Of a DNA stretch of 64,000 nt, positions 45,211 through 55,066 are shown piece by piece. Every line of letters starts with the position of its first letter. Within the stretch, counting starts at the first letter, position 1. The notes under the pieces were generated by a model. It was not told where the DNA came from, ran no database searches, and worked only from the letters and a program-made list of their open reading frames with translations. This DNA is from an uncultured Bacteroidota bacterium. GTDB lineage: Bacteria > Bacteroidota > Bacteroidia > Flavobacteriales > Flavobacteriaceae. Where the stretch lies: NCBI GenBank assembly GCA_902595555.1, contig CACJQM010000002.1, forward strand, positions 1 through 64,000. Reading direction: 5' to 3'. The position numbers and the translations under genes were made by a program.

Positions 45211-46945
45211 CTTTATTGTTTTTAAGTTGATTTGAACTTCTATATTTTTTTACTTCATCAGTTGTAATTTCGGAGGCTTGATTACCAAAATTAGTTCTAA
45301 TATAAGTTAAAACATCTGCTATCTGGTCATCTTTTAAAAATTTATGATGAGGCATTACACCATCATATATCAATCCATTTACTTCAATTTCTCCCTGAAG
45401 ACCATTGATTAATAAATCAATCAATCTTTCCTTATCTCCAGTAACCCAGTCGGCACCAGCTAATGGTGGGAATCTAGCTGAATCACCCTTTCCATCCGAT
45501 TGATGGCATGATACACAGAATGTATTGTAAATACTTTGACCAGGAATATTATTATCCGATTTAATAATATCATTTACAATATGTGGATTAGCAAAATGAC
45601 TTAATATTTTTCTGCTTTGCATTGTTTTAAGTTGCTTATCCCCAAACTTTTTCTTGTTTCCTGTAAAATTAATTTTCCAGATTCTACCCTTTCTACTGTC
45701 AGCGATAAACATCGATCCATTCTCAGAAAAAGCGATTCCCATTGGTCTGTATTTTGCATCTCTTGTATTTACAATCGGATCAACTTGTGCAAACCCATCT
45801 GCAAATATTTCATATTCACCAATAGGTTTACCATCTTTGAATGGTACAAAACCTACAAAATATCCTGATTGTGGATAAGGAGCTCTGTTAGTTGAGCCAT
45901 GAAAAGCAACAAAAGCCCCATTTCTATAACGTTCTGGGAAACCATCACCATCATAAAAAACTAAATCGTTTGGTGCCCAATGACCTGGAAATCCAATTAT
46001 CGGATCCTTAAATTGATCGCATCTACCTATAATTTTTCCATCACCACCATACTCAGGTGCTAAAACTTTTTTGTTTTGCATTTGATCATAATAACAATAT
46101 GGCCAACCAAAATCATCGCCCATTTCTATTTCAACAAACTCTTCCGATGGTAAAAGTGCGCTTTCCCATTTGCTAAAATGATTTGGCCAAAGCCTAGCTA
46201 AATCATCTCTACCATGTACTACAGCATAAAGTTTTTTATTAGATTTACTCCAGTCCATCGCAACTATGCTTCTAAGACCTGTTGCAAATAACTGCCCATC
46301 CTTCTGAGTTTGATTTAATTTATCAGCTTTAAATTTCCAAATTCCTCCATGTCTTAATAAATCTGGACAAGGATCTCTACCAGGAATTAATGGTGTTCTT
46401 TTAGGATCTTGACAAGCATTATTTGGTGATCCAAAAGGGACATATATAAATCCTTCATCATCAAAAGCAATTGGTTTTGCAATGTGTTCATGGGAACCAT
46501 GTTCATGATCATCAATTACTATAATTTCTGGTTTTGAGGATGGAACAAGGTTTTTATCATCTAGCTTGACACGGTAGACAGTTAGTTGAGAACTGTAATA
46601 TAAATAGCCTTTATGTATTCTTGATCCAGTTGAGTAAGAGCCTCTTTGAGGATTATGATATTGACCAAATTTTACAATTGAATCTGCATAACCATCATGA
46701 TTGTTATCCCTAACGGCTGCCAGTATACCATCATCACTTTGTCTTCTGAACTTAACATATAAATCACCATTTTTTTTAACAGCCATATGCCTAACACTTT
46801 CAGCAATACTGTCCACATAAACAGTAGAAACAAACCCATCAGGGAGATTTATAATTGGATTATAATTATTGTTTTGACATGAATAAATAAAAAGCAGTGT
46901 TATTCCAAAAAAAAATTTTATGATTTTGAAAAATTTTATATTCAT
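45203..46945 (-). CDS. Quinoprotein sugar dehydrogenase-cytochrome c fusion, lipoprotein
   Basis: This 580-aa protein has a lipoprotein signal (FIYSCQNNN, Cys23). Residues about 35-430 form a six-bladed propeller like PQQ-dependent sorbosone/pyranose dehydrogenases (blocks RHGGIWKFKADKL, ATGLRSIVAMDWS, DDFGWPYCYYDQ, YRPMGIAFSENGSMFIADS). Residues about 465-560 are a class I cytochrome c: CVSCH (C477, C480, H481) with a probable axial Met531 (GVMPHH). Electrons from substrate oxidation would pass directly to haem. It is the first gene of the operon and divergent from the SMP-30 gene by 46 bp. PQQ dependence is inferred from the fold. Confidence 0.87.
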   Translation of the reverse strand: MNIKFFKIIKFFFGITLLFIYSCQNNNYNPIINLPDGFVSTVYVDSIAESVRHMAVKKNGDLYVKFRRQSDDGILAAVRDNNHDGYADSIVKFGQYHNPQRGSYSTGSRIHKGYLYYSSQLTVYRVKLDDKNLVPSSKPEIIVIDDHEHGSHEHIAKPIAFDDEGFIYVPFGSPNNACQDPKRTPLIPGRDPCPDLLRHGGIWKFKADKLNQTQKDGQLFATGLRSIVAMDWSKSNKKLYAVVHGRDDLARLWPNHFSKWESALLPSEEFVEIEMGDDFGWPYCYYDQMQNKKVLAPEYGGDGKIIGRCDQFKDPIIGFPGHWAPNDLVFYDGDGFPERYRNGAFVAFHGSTNRAPYPQSGYFVGFVPFKDGKPIGEYEIFADGFAQVDPIVNTRDAKYRPMGIAFSENGSMFIADSRKGRIWKINFTGNKKKFGDKQLKTMQSRKILSHFANPHIVNDIIKSDNNIPGQSIYNTFCVSCHQSDGKGDSARFPPLAGADWVTGDKERLIDLLINGLQGEIEVNGLIYDGVMPHHKFLKDDQIADVLTYIRTNFGNQASEITTDEVKKYRSSNQLKNNKDE

Positions 46946-46991
46946 GATAGACCTTCTACATAAAAATAATTTTTTTAAATTACAATAAAAA

Positions 46992-47951
46992 ATGAACTAT
47001 AATCTCAGTAAATTTCTTAGCCTTATAGCTATTGTACTTGTTAATCTTTCTTGCGAGACTAAAGAAGTTTTATATCAAGCTACCGATTTTGCATATGTAG
47101 GTGAATTTACTAGAGGTTTAGAGGGTCCAGCAGTAGATAAATATGGAAATCTTTATTTTGTAAATCCACATAAAAATGGTTCAATTGGTAAAGTTGACAC
47201 AAATGGAAACTTTACTGTTTTTATAGACCAACTTCCAAATAACAGTGTTGCAAATGGGATTAGGTTTGGAAAAAATCAAGAGATGTTTCTTGCAGATTAC
47301 ACTGGTCATAACGTTTTGATTATTGAAAAAGATGAAAAAATTGCTAGCGTTTATGCTAATGATTCAACTATCAATCAACCTAATGATTTAGCAATATGCT
47401 GTGATAATTTATTATTTGCTTCCGATCCAAGCTGGAAAACTAGTAGCGGTAATCTATTAAAGATAAAAGATGGTGAAATTACCTATCTAGAGAGGAATAT
47501 GGGAACAACTAATGGAATCGAAGTTAGTCCTGATGAAACTAAATTATATGTTAATGAAAGTGTTCAAAAAAACATATGGGTTTATGACCTTGATTATGAT
47601 GGTAATATTTCAAACAAGAAATTATTTTATTCATTCGAAGATTACGGGTTAGATGGAATGAGATGCGATAATCAGGGAAATTTATATGTCACAAGACATG
47701 GTAAAGGAACTATTTTAAAATTATCAAGTGAAGGAAAACTTTTAAGAGAAATAAAATTAAAAGGAAAAAAGCCTTCAAACCTTGCATTTGGTGGAAATGA
47801 TGGAAAAACCATATATGTAACATTACAAGATAGAGGATATATTGAAAGCTTTAGAGTTGATAATGCTGGTAGAACATTTAATCAATCCCTTTTGGGTTCT
47901 CTAAATTATATTGTTACTAGTGCAACCTCAGCTTCTCCCACATATGAATAA
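46992..47951 (+). CDS. SMP-30/gluconolactonase family lipoprotein
   Basis: This 319-aa protein has a lipoprotein signal (VLVNLSCETK, Cys21). The six-bladed SMP-30 propeller shows the metal ligands in GLEGPAVDKYGNLYF (Glu), NGIEVSPDETKLYV (Asn) and LDGMRCDNQGNLYV (Asp). The family hydrolyses sugar lactones. Beside a sugar dehydrogenase, it likely opens the lactone that enzyme makes. It shares a 46-bp upstream region with the minus-strand operon and overlaps the next gene by 8 bp. Confidence 0.9.
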   Translation: MNYNLSKFLSLIAIVLVNLSCETKEVLYQATDFAYVGEFTRGLEGPAVDKYGNLYFVNPHKNGSIGKVDTNGNFTVFIDQLPNNSVANGIRFGKNQEMFLADYTGHNVLIIEKDEKIASVYANDSTINQPNDLAICCDNLLFASDPSWKTSSGNLLKIKDGEITYLERNMGTTNGIEVSPDETKLYVNESVQKNIWVYDLDYDGNISNKKLFYSFEDYGLDGMRCDNQGNLYVTRHGKGTILKLSSEGKLLREIKLKGKKPSNLAFGGNDGKTIYVTLQDRGYIESFRVDNAGRTFNQSLLGSLNYIVTSATSASPTYE

Positions 47952-49338
47952 AAAAACTTTCCTATTTGTTTTTTTTATTTTTTTAGCGTGTGATGTTTCC
48001 AGTGAAAAAATTTTGATTCACAATGTTAATGTAATTGATCCTTTAGATGGAATTTCCAAGAACACTAATGTTGAAATTTCAAATAATAAAATTTCAAGTG
48101 TAGGTAAAAAAACTTCATTTTTTTATTCAAAAAAAATTGATGGAAGTGGTAAATACTTAATTCCAGGATTATGGGATAGTCACGTTCACCTTTATTTTGA
48201 TCAAGAGTTGGCGAAAGATATGCCTATGCTATTTTTAAAATTTGGTATTACTAGTATTAGGGATACTGGAGGAGATTTTAATTTTTTGGATAGTATAAAG
48301 AAGCTTTCAGAAAAATATTCCAAAAGCTATCCACGCTTAAAAATATCAGGACCCTTAATTGACGGAAAATTTAATGTTTATAATGGTGAAAGGCTTCCAA
48401 ATCTTTCAGTTAAAACAGAAAACGTTAAAGAAACTGAAAATGTTGTAAACAAACTAATTGCAAGTGGGGCTGATTTTTTAAAAGCCTACGAAATGTTATC
48501 GCCTGAGCAATTTGAAATTATAATGAAAATTGCAAAAAAGAAAAAAATAAATGTAACTGGACATATTCCACTTAGTATGGATATTGAAACAGCTTCAAAT
48601 CTAGGTTTAAATAGTCTAGAGCATATAAAAAACTTGGAGCTATGGGCTACAAAAGATAAAAATGAACTTTTGAAAGTGAGAAGAGGTATGATGAAAAACA
48701 CAAGAAATTTAAGTGGCTTGAACTTAAGGGGAATGATTCATAATACTCAAAAAAATTATGCAATTAATAATTTAGATAAAGATGAAACTATAAAAATATA
48801 TGAGGCTTTAGCTAAAAATAATACATGGCAGATTCCTACTATTTCAATTTATAAAGTTCCTATTTATAAAATTTTTAAAGATGATTACTGGATTGAAAAC
48901 TTAAAATACCTACCAGAAAAAACTAGAGAAATATGGGAAGAAAGAATTAACTTTTCAAATAAGAATATAAATCCAAAACAGAAAGATTTTTCAGACTGGG
49001 TACAAAGAACTACAAAAGAGATGCATGATTATGGTATTGAATTTATGGCAGGAACCGATACTCCTTTAGGATTTTTGATTCCAGGTTTTAGTTTACATAT
49101 CGAATTGGAATTGTTAGTTGAAAGTGGAATGAGTGAACTGGACGCCATAAAGACAGCGACAATTAATCCGTCCAGATACTTTAATATGGAAAATTATCTC
49201 GGCTTAATCAAAGAGGGATACATCGCAGATTTAATATTACTAAATACTAATCCACTTGAAAATATAAAAAACACTTTGGATATATCTTTAGTTGTAAAGG
49301 ATGGAAAGGTTTATGAAGATCCCTTAAAAATAGATTGA
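47944..49338 (+). CDS. Amidohydrolase family lipoprotein (imidazolonepropionase-like)
   Basis: From the ATG at 47944 the protein has 464 aa and a lipoprotein signal (FIFLACDVSSE). The amidohydrolase metal site is seen in DSHVHLYF (HxH), a Lys in ADFLKAYEM, His in VTGHIPLS and SLEHIKN, and Asp in AGTDTPLGFL. This is the broad group that includes imidazolonepropionase-like and prolidase-type enzymes; the scissile bond is unknown. It is coupled to the SMP-30 gene and probably acts in the same pathway. Confidence 0.87.
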   Translation: MNKKTFLFVFFIFLACDVSSEKILIHNVNVIDPLDGISKNTNVEISNNKISSVGKKTSFFYSKKIDGSGKYLIPGLWDSHVHLYFDQELAKDMPMLFLKFGITSIRDTGGDFNFLDSIKKLSEKYSKSYPRLKISGPLIDGKFNVYNGERLPNLSVKTENVKETENVVNKLIASGADFLKAYEMLSPEQFEIIMKIAKKKKINVTGHIPLSMDIETASNLGLNSLEHIKNLELWATKDKNELLKVRRGMMKNTRNLSGLNLRGMIHNTQKNYAINNLDKDETIKIYEALAKNNTWQIPTISIYKVPIYKIFKDDYWIENLKYLPEKTREIWEERINFSNKNINPKQKDFSDWVQRTTKEMHDYGIEFMAGTDTPLGFLIPGFSLHIELELLVESGMSELDAIKTATINPSRYFNMENYLGLIKEGYIADLILLNTNPLENIKNTLDISLVVKDGKVYEDPLKID

Positions 49339-50187
49339 TTAACCAAGAGCAACATCAAGACTCATCATCACAATGAAGCCTGCAATTAAACCCATTGTAG
49401 CCAAATCAGTGTTCCCACCTCTTTGACTCTCAGGAATAACTTCTTCAACAACAATAAAAATCATTGCCCCTGCAGCAAATGATAATGCATAGGGTAAAAT
49501 AGGCCAAACTAATATTACTAGCGCTGCGCCAATCACGGCAAATATTGGTTCTACTATTGCTGAAAGCTGTCCCCATATCCATGATTTTTTTCTACTAAAA
49601 CCTGCTCTTCTAACAGGCATAGAAACAGCAAAACCCTCAGGGAAATTTTGAATTCCAATACCAATACCCAAAGCAACAGCAGCACCTAATGAATAAACAT
49701 TAGCAAATTCTGGTATGACTAATGCACCAAAAGCAATACCAACTGCCAAACCCTCAGGAATATTATGAATTGCAATAGCTAGCACCAACAAAGAAGTTTT
49801 TTTGAGATCTGTTTTTGGTCCCTCAGCTTCATCTAATTTTCCAAAGACATGCAGGTGAGGAATAGCCTTATCAATAAAAAACATGAATAATGCTCCTATA
49901 AAAAATCCAATGGCTGGCGGTAAAAAAGGAGGTAAACTAGATTGCCCTAATTCATTTTGAACTTCAACTGCATCAATTGCAGGTGCTATTAGTGACCAAA
50001 AACTTGCTGCAATCATTACTCCACCAGTAAAACCTAAGGCCATATCAAGAACTTTTCTATTGGAGGTTTTAAATAAAAAAACCAGAGCAGCTCCAAAAGC
50101 AGTCATAATCCATGTAAAAAGACCCGCGTATAGAGCCTGCATTATTGGACTTGATTGAGACTGGAAAAATTCTAATATAAATTCCAT
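49339..50187 (-). CDS. ZIP family divalent metal transporter
   Basis: This 282-aa protein has about eight membrane helices. The paired metal motifs HNIPEGLAVGIAFG and QNFPEGFAV are those of ZIP transporters, which move Zn(II), Fe(II) or Mn(II) into the cytoplasm. A loop at about 110-130 contains HLHVFG. It converges directly on the amidohydrolase gene with no gap and stands alone on its strand. Confidence 0.92.
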   Translation of the reverse strand: MEFILEFFQSQSSPIMQALYAGLFTWIMTAFGAALVFLFKTSNRKVLDMALGFTGGVMIAASFWSLIAPAIDAVEVQNELGQSSLPPFLPPAIGFFIGALFMFFIDKAIPHLHVFGKLDEAEGPKTDLKKTSLLVLAIAIHNIPEGLAVGIAFGALVIPEFANVYSLGAAVALGIGIGIQNFPEGFAVSMPVRRAGFSRKKSWIWGQLSAIVEPIFAVIGAALVILVWPILPYALSFAAGAMIFIVVEEVIPESQRGGNTDLATMGLIAGFIVMMSLDVALG

Positions 50188-50256
50188 TGATTTAATTTAT
50201 TTGAAACTTTCAGAGTTTTGAAAGTCATTTCTTGTTCACAGGGTCAAATATATAAA

Positions 50257-51231
50257 TTAATAATCTCTTAAGAGAAGCTTATTGCATATATCTATAAGAC
50301 CTTTTTTATCATCATTATTGATGTTCAATTTTTCAATCAAACTAATAGCTTTAGATGAATATTCTTGTGATAATTTTCTTGTTTTAATATTGACCTCTTT
50401 GTCTTTATAAAGAGAGGTAATTTTTTCAACTTTGGTGAGATCTTCAAGCTTATTATCATCATAAATTTGATCTAAAAAATGGGAATCTTCTGATGAACTT
50501 ATGTCCTTATAAACATGGTACATCACTGTTTTTTTTCTTTTTATAACATCTCCCCCGATTTTCTTACCAATTAGTTTCTCATCACCAAATAAATCTAAAT
50601 AGTCATCTTGAATTTGAAATGCCAGTCCTAAATTCAAACCTATATCATAGAGCAACTCTAAATCAGTTTCAGAGGCATTATTTACAATACCCCCCATCTT
50701 CAATGAAGACCCTAGAAGCACCGCAGTCTTATATTGGATCATTTGGATGTAATCTGAAAATTTCAAATCTTTTTCTTTTTCAAATTCAATATCTAGCTGT
50801 TGACCTTCACAGATTTTCAAAGCTGTATCATTAAAAATCTGAAGCAATTTTTTTTGAATTTTAGATTCATAATTTTCTAAACATTTGTAAGCTAATATTT
50901 GCATAGCATCACCAGAAAGTATTGCTTGATTAACATTCCATTTTATATGTACGGATTCATTTCCTCGTCTAATTTTTGATGAGTCCATAATATCGTCATG
51001 TACTAATGTGAAATTGTGAAAAACTTCATTTGCTAATGATGCTGGTAATGCATTTTGAATATCATCACTATATAAGCTACTTGAAATAAGAGTTAGTAGA
51101 GGTCGAACTCTTTTTGATGGAAGTTTTAAAAAATATTTGATGGGTTCATAAACTGCATTATCATTTAAATCGTTTATAAAAGTCTCAATATAATCTTCAA
51201 ATAATTTAATATGGTCTTTAAAACCTTCCAT
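50257..51231 (-). CDS. Polyprenyl (isoprenyl) diphosphate synthase
   Basis: This 324-aa protein has the two Asp-rich motifs: HDDIMDSSKIRRG (first, DDxxD) and QDDYLDLFGD (second, DDxxD), plus KTAVLLGSSLKMG between them. It condenses isopentenyl diphosphate with allylic diphosphates to make the chain for quinones, carotenoids or undecaprenyl carrier; the chain length cannot be judged. It is divergent from aspS across 110 bp. Confidence 0.92.
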   Translation of the reverse strand: MEGFKDHIKLFEDYIETFINDLNDNAVYEPIKYFLKLPSKRVRPLLTLISSSLYSDDIQNALPASLANEVFHNFTLVHDDIMDSSKIRRGNESVHIKWNVNQAILSGDAMQILAYKCLENYESKIQKKLLQIFNDTALKICEGQQLDIEFEKEKDLKFSDYIQMIQYKTAVLLGSSLKMGGIVNNASETDLELLYDIGLNLGLAFQIQDDYLDLFGDEKLIGKKIGGDVIKRKKTVMYHVYKDISSSEDSHFLDQIYDDNKLEDLTKVEKITSLYKDKEVNIKTRKLSQEYSSKAISLIEKLNINNDDKKGLIDICNKLLLRDY

Positions 51232-51301
51232 TATAATAAATGCTAAAATACATTATATAAATATTAAAAAGGTAAATTAGAGGTTTAGAAACTTATCAAA
51301 C

Positions 51302-51335
51302 TTGTTTAGTTTTTATAGTTTCTTTTAGATATTTG
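51302..51335 (+). promoter_or_regulatory. Possible aspS promoter
   Basis: TTG at 51302-51304 and TAGATATTTG at 51326-51335 (21 bases apart) resemble the Bacteroidota -33/-7 pattern; the ATG is 6 bases further on, which would give a very short leader. A similar GATATTTGTA precedes the porin gene at 55961. Confidence 0.3.
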
Positions 51336-51341
51336 TAAAAT

Positions 51342-53069
51342 ATGTACAGAAGTCATAATTGTGGAGAGCTAAAAATTAGTGATGTTGGTAAGAATGTTAA
51401 GCTTGCTGGATGGGTTCAAAAAATTAGAAACAAAGGGTTTTTAATTTGGATTGATCTTAGAGATAGATATGGGATAACACAGCTTATTGTTAATTCTGAA
51501 AAAAGTTCAAAAAAAGTTATAGAATCAGTAAAAGATATTGGTAGAGAATTTGTAATTCAAGTTGAAGGAGAGGTAATTAAAAGAGAGGCAATTAATAAGA
51601 ATATATCAACTGGTGAGATTGAAATTTTAGTTTCAGAAATATCTGTTTTAAACTCATCTAAACTTCCTCCTTTCACAATTGAAAATGATACTGACGGTGG
51701 AGAAGAGTTGAGAATGAAATATAGATATTTAGATTTAAGAAGATCTATTCTCAAGGACAATATTATTTTTAGAAATGAACTAACATTTCAAGTTCGTAAA
51801 TATTTAAAAGAGCAAGGATTCATTGATATTGAAACTCCATATTTAATTAAATCCACCCCTGAGGGAGCAAGAGATTTTGTAGTACCTTCAAGAATAAATC
51901 CAGGTGAGTTTTATGCCCTTCCCCAATCACCTCAAACATTTAAACAACTACTAATGGTTTCAGGATTTGACAAATACGTTCAAATTGTAAAATGTTTCAG
52001 AGATGAAGATTTAAGGGCTGATAGACAACCTGAATTTACTCAAATTGATTGTGAAATGTCGTTTGTTAATCAAGAAGATGTTCTAAATACTTTTGAAGGT
52101 TTAGTACAAAATTTATTTAAAGTTTGTATTGGTGCGTCTTTAGAAAAATTCGATCGTATATCTTACAGCGATGCGATGGAACTTTACGGATCAGACAAAC
52201 CTGATACACGATTTGGAATGCAGTTTGTAAACCTCTCAGAAAAGGCTAAAGGAAGTGGTTTCAAAATTTTTGATTCTAGTGAATCTATTTATGGATTTAA
52301 TATTGAAAACGGAGAATCTTTTTCAAGAAAAGAGATTGATTATTACACTGATTGGGTGAAGAGGCCTCAAATTGGTGCGCTCGGTTTGATTTGGATAAAA
52401 CACAATCACGATGGGACAATCAAATCTTCTATTGATAAATTTTTTAATGAAGACCAACTAAAATCAATGACAGGTTCAAAAGCTGGTGATCTAACTTTTA
52501 TAATTTCTGGGGACAAGAAAAAAACATTGACACAGCTCGGTTCATTAAGAATACATGTTGCTGAAAAATTAGGTCTTCGTGATAAAAATAAATTTAACGC
52601 ATTATGGGTAACTGACTTTCCTATGTTTGAATGGGATGAAGATTCTAAAAGATATCATGCAATGCATCACCCGTTTACATCACCAGTTGAAAATAAAATT
52701 GGGGAAGATCCTGGATCAACTCTAGCCAATGCTTATGACCTTGTAATTAATGGTAATGAAATAGGTGGTGGATCAATAAGAATTCATGATCAAAAACTTC
52801 AAGAAGAAGTTTTCTCAATTTTAGGATTTTCAAAAAAGGAAGCATTTGATCAATTTGGGTTTTTATTAGAAGCATTTAATTATGGTGCACCTCCACACGG
52901 CGGAATTGCATTTGGATTAGACAGGCTAGCTGCTGTAATGAATGGTGAAGAATCAATTAGAGATTACATAGCATTTCCTAAAAACAACAGCGGCCGTGAT
53001 GTTATGATTGATAGTCCATCTAAAATTGATAAAGATCAACTGGATGATTTAAATATAAAGCTCAAGTAA
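51342..53069 (+). CDS. aspS: Aspartyl-tRNA synthetase
   Basis: This 575-aa protein has an OB-fold anticodon-binding domain (about 1-105), class II catalytic motifs ([20 protein letters not shown], motif 2), the bacterial GAD insertion (about 275-400) and motif 3 GIAFGLDRL near the end. It charges tRNA-Asp with Asp. The length and architecture are usual for the bacterial enzyme. Whether it also charges tRNA-Asn is not visible. A small membrane protein gene follows directly. Confidence 0.97.
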   Translation: MYRSHNCGELKISDVGKNVKLAGWVQKIRNKGFLIWIDLRDRYGITQLIVNSEKSSKKVIESVKDIGREFVIQVEGEVIKREAINKNISTGEIEILVSEISVLNSSKLPPFTIENDTDGGEELRMKYRYLDLRRSILKDNIIFRNELTFQVRKYLKEQGFIDIETPYLIKSTPEGARDFVVPSRINPGEFYALPQSPQTFKQLLMVSGFDKYVQIVKCFRDEDLRADRQPEFTQIDCEMSFVNQEDVLNTFEGLVQNLFKVCIGASLEKFDRISYSDAMELYGSDKPDTRFGMQFVNLSEKAKGSGFKIFDSSESIYGFNIENGESFSRKEIDYYTDWVKRPQIGALGLIWIKHNHDGTIKSSIDKFFNEDQLKSMTGSKAGDLTFIISGDKKKTLTQLGSLRIHVAEKLGLRDKNKFNALWVTDFPMFEWDEDSKRYHAMHHPFTSPVENKIGEDPGSTLANAYDLVINGNEIGGGSIRIHDQKLQEEVFSILGFSKKEAFDQFGFLLEAFNYGAPPHGGIAFGLDRLAAVMNGEESIRDYIAFPKNNSGRDVMIDSPSKIDKDQLDDLNIKLK

Positions 53070-53276
53070 TTGTTTACTAGAATCCTACTTTACATAATTT
53101 TTATTCTTGATCTTGCTCTATTATTTTTTGGTTTGTTTAAAAAAAACACAGACTTAGAGTTGGGCGAAAAATTAATTGGTAGTAGCGTTCTTATTTTTTG
53201 CTTTTTATTATTGCCTATTTTCCTTTATCATAGATATCGAAAAAGGAATTTAGAAGACTATATGTATAAGGACTAA
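53070..53276 (+). CDS. Small two-helix membrane protein
   Basis: This 68-aa protein starts at a TTG immediately after the aspS stop. It has two membrane helices (about 4-23 and 36-54) and a basic C-terminal tail (HRYRKRNLEDYMYKD). I know no function; its fixed position after aspS suggests cotranscription. It overlaps the convergent tadA end by 4 bp. Confidence 0.65.
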   Translation: MFTRILLYIIFILDLALLFFGLFKKNTDLELGEKLIGSSVLIFCFLLLPIFLYHRYRKRNLEDYMYKD

Positions 53277-53728
53277 AGTTTTTTAAGTTTTCTTTTTTTT
53301 ATAAAAAAAGCATCTATTATTAGTTTACACTCATTTGATAAAACACCATAAGAAACTTTTGTTTTAGGGTGTAATGTAGTCTTTAGTTTTCTATATCCCC
53401 TGTGAGGGTCACTTGCTCCAAAAACTAGCCTTGTTAATTGAGCCCAATACATAGCTCCTGCACACATTTGACATGGTTCCAAGGTTACATATAATGTACA
53501 ATCCTTTAAATATTTTCCTCCTAAATAATTTGCTGCAGATGTTATAGCTTGCATTTCTGCATGAGCGGTTACATCATTTAACGTCTCTGTAAGATTATGA
53601 GCTCTAGCAATAATTTTATCATTTGAAACAATTACAGCACCAACTGGAACTTCATCTTTTTCAAAAGCAAATTTTGCCTCAGCAATTGCTTTATTCATAA
53701 AAAAAATATCTTTTTCTTTTTGATTCAT
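53273..53728 (-). CDS. tadA: tRNA-specific adenosine deaminase TadA-like
   Basis: From the Met at 53728 the protein has 151 aa. The cytidine/nucleoside deaminase zinc site is complete: TAHAEMQAI (His and catalytic Glu) and LEPCQMCAGAM (two Cys). The PVGAVIV and LVFGASDPHRGY blocks fit TadA, which makes inosine at the wobble position of tRNA-Arg. The start overlaps the dgt stop (TAATG) by 1 bp. Confidence 0.9.
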   Translation of the reverse strand: MNQKEKDIFFMNKAIAEAKFAFEKDEVPVGAVIVSNDKIIARAHNLTETLNDVTAHAEMQAITSAANYLGGKYLKDCTLYVTLEPCQMCAGAMYWAQLTRLVFGASDPHRGYRKLKTTLHPKTKVSYGVLSNECKLIIDAFFIKKRKLKKL

Positions 53729-55047
53729 TAGCTTAATTTTTTGTACCATTCAAGTGCTAAACCATCGGTTAAGCTAGCTATAAAACAACTTACATCTAAA
53801 AGACTAGAATATAAGTCAGTTTCTTTATTTAAATATTCTTTTGGTATACATTCAAGAGCTAATTCGTCAAAGGCATTAACCTTATCATCTCTCCAATTTA
53901 TTACTGAATTTGTAAAGGTTTTTAGAAGAAAATTTAAAACCTTATATCCTGTGAGTTCTTTTTCAATTACTTCTTTAGATTTATAAACTTTTTCAACACT
54001 AATATCAATTATACCCTCCATTTGAGCTTTGAAATTACTTGTTGACATTAAAGATTTATCAAATGATCCATCTAAAATTTTCTCTTCATTTTCAATATAT
54101 ATTTTAACTGCTTCATTGATTAAAGTATTTATTGCTAAAGCTCTTAAGTATGCAATTCTCTGAGACTTTAATCCCATTTTGGAATACTTTTCTTTGTCGA
54201 TTGAATCCTTAACTAATTTTACCAAATACTCTAAAGCATATTCTTCCGGAATCCAATCTAAATTTATTCCGTCCTCAAAATCAATTAATGTGTAACAAAT
54301 ATCATCTGCTGCCTCGACTAGATAAGCAAGTGGATGTCTATTATAATTTGAGTCTCCAACTTTTAATCCAAGCTCACTTGCAACTTCATCAAAAAAATCA
54401 TACTGATTAGAAAAGAACCCGTACTTTTTATCTTTAATATTTTTGGTTGGCTGCTCAGGTAAGGAGGCTTTTGGATATTTTGTGAATGCTCCTAGGGTTG
54501 CATAGCTTAATCTCAAACCACCTGGTGATCCAATTTTACTTTCTGTTAATATTTTAAAACCATTGGCATTTCCCTCAAAATTACATAGGTCATTATACTG
54601 AACTTTTGTTAACTCACTTTTATATTTTTGTCCGTCTCCAATTTTAAAAAAATCTCCTATTGAAGATTCACCGCTATGTCCAAAAGGAGGATTACCTATG
54701 TCATGTGCTAAACAAGCGGCTGCTACAATACTTCCAAAATCGTTTACTTGAAATCCATGAGTTTGATTTAAGTAAGGATATTTATTTAATATATGCTGAC
54801 CAACTGTCCGTCCTAGACTTCTACCAACAACAGAAACTTCTAGACTATGAGTAAGCCTAGTGTGAACAAAACTGGTTTTAGAAAATGGTACAACTTGAGT
54901 TTTGTCTTGTAGAGTTCTAAAAAATGAAGAAAAAATAATTCTATCATAGTCAACATCAAATCCAACTCTAGTTTCATCTTGCTCAGATCTTAGCCTTTTT
55001 AAACTATCCCCATGTCTTTTTAATGATAAAAGGTTTTCCCATTTCAT
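53728..55047 (-). CDS. dgt: Deoxyguanosine triphosphate triphosphohydrolase (dGTPase)
   Basis: This 439-aa HD-domain protein has RTLQDKTQVVP, THSLEVSVVGRSLG (His) and CLAHDIGNPPFGHSGE (HD metal pair), plus a downstream EAADDICYTLIDFED block. These define dGTPases, which release deoxynucleoside and triphosphate from dGTP and help set dNTP pools. It is translationally coupled to tadA. Confidence 0.93.
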   Translation of the reverse strand: MKWENLLSLKRHGDSLKRLRSEQDETRVGFDVDYDRIIFSSFFRTLQDKTQVVPFSKTSFVHTRLTHSLEVSVVGRSLGRTVGQHILNKYPYLNQTHGFQVNDFGSIVAAACLAHDIGNPPFGHSGESSIGDFFKIGDGQKYKSELTKVQYNDLCNFEGNANGFKILTESKIGSPGGLRLSYATLGAFTKYPKASLPEQPTKNIKDKKYGFFSNQYDFFDEVASELGLKVGDSNYNRHPLAYLVEAADDICYTLIDFEDGINLDWIPEEYALEYLVKLVKDSIDKEKYSKMGLKSQRIAYLRALAINTLINEAVKIYIENEEKILDGSFDKSLMSTSNFKAQMEGIIDISVEKVYKSKEVIEKELTGYKVLNFLLKTFTNSVINWRDDKVNAFDELALECIPKEYLNKETDLYSSLLDVSCFIASLTDGLALEWYKKLS

Positions 55048-55066
55048 ATACGCAATTTAAATATTT

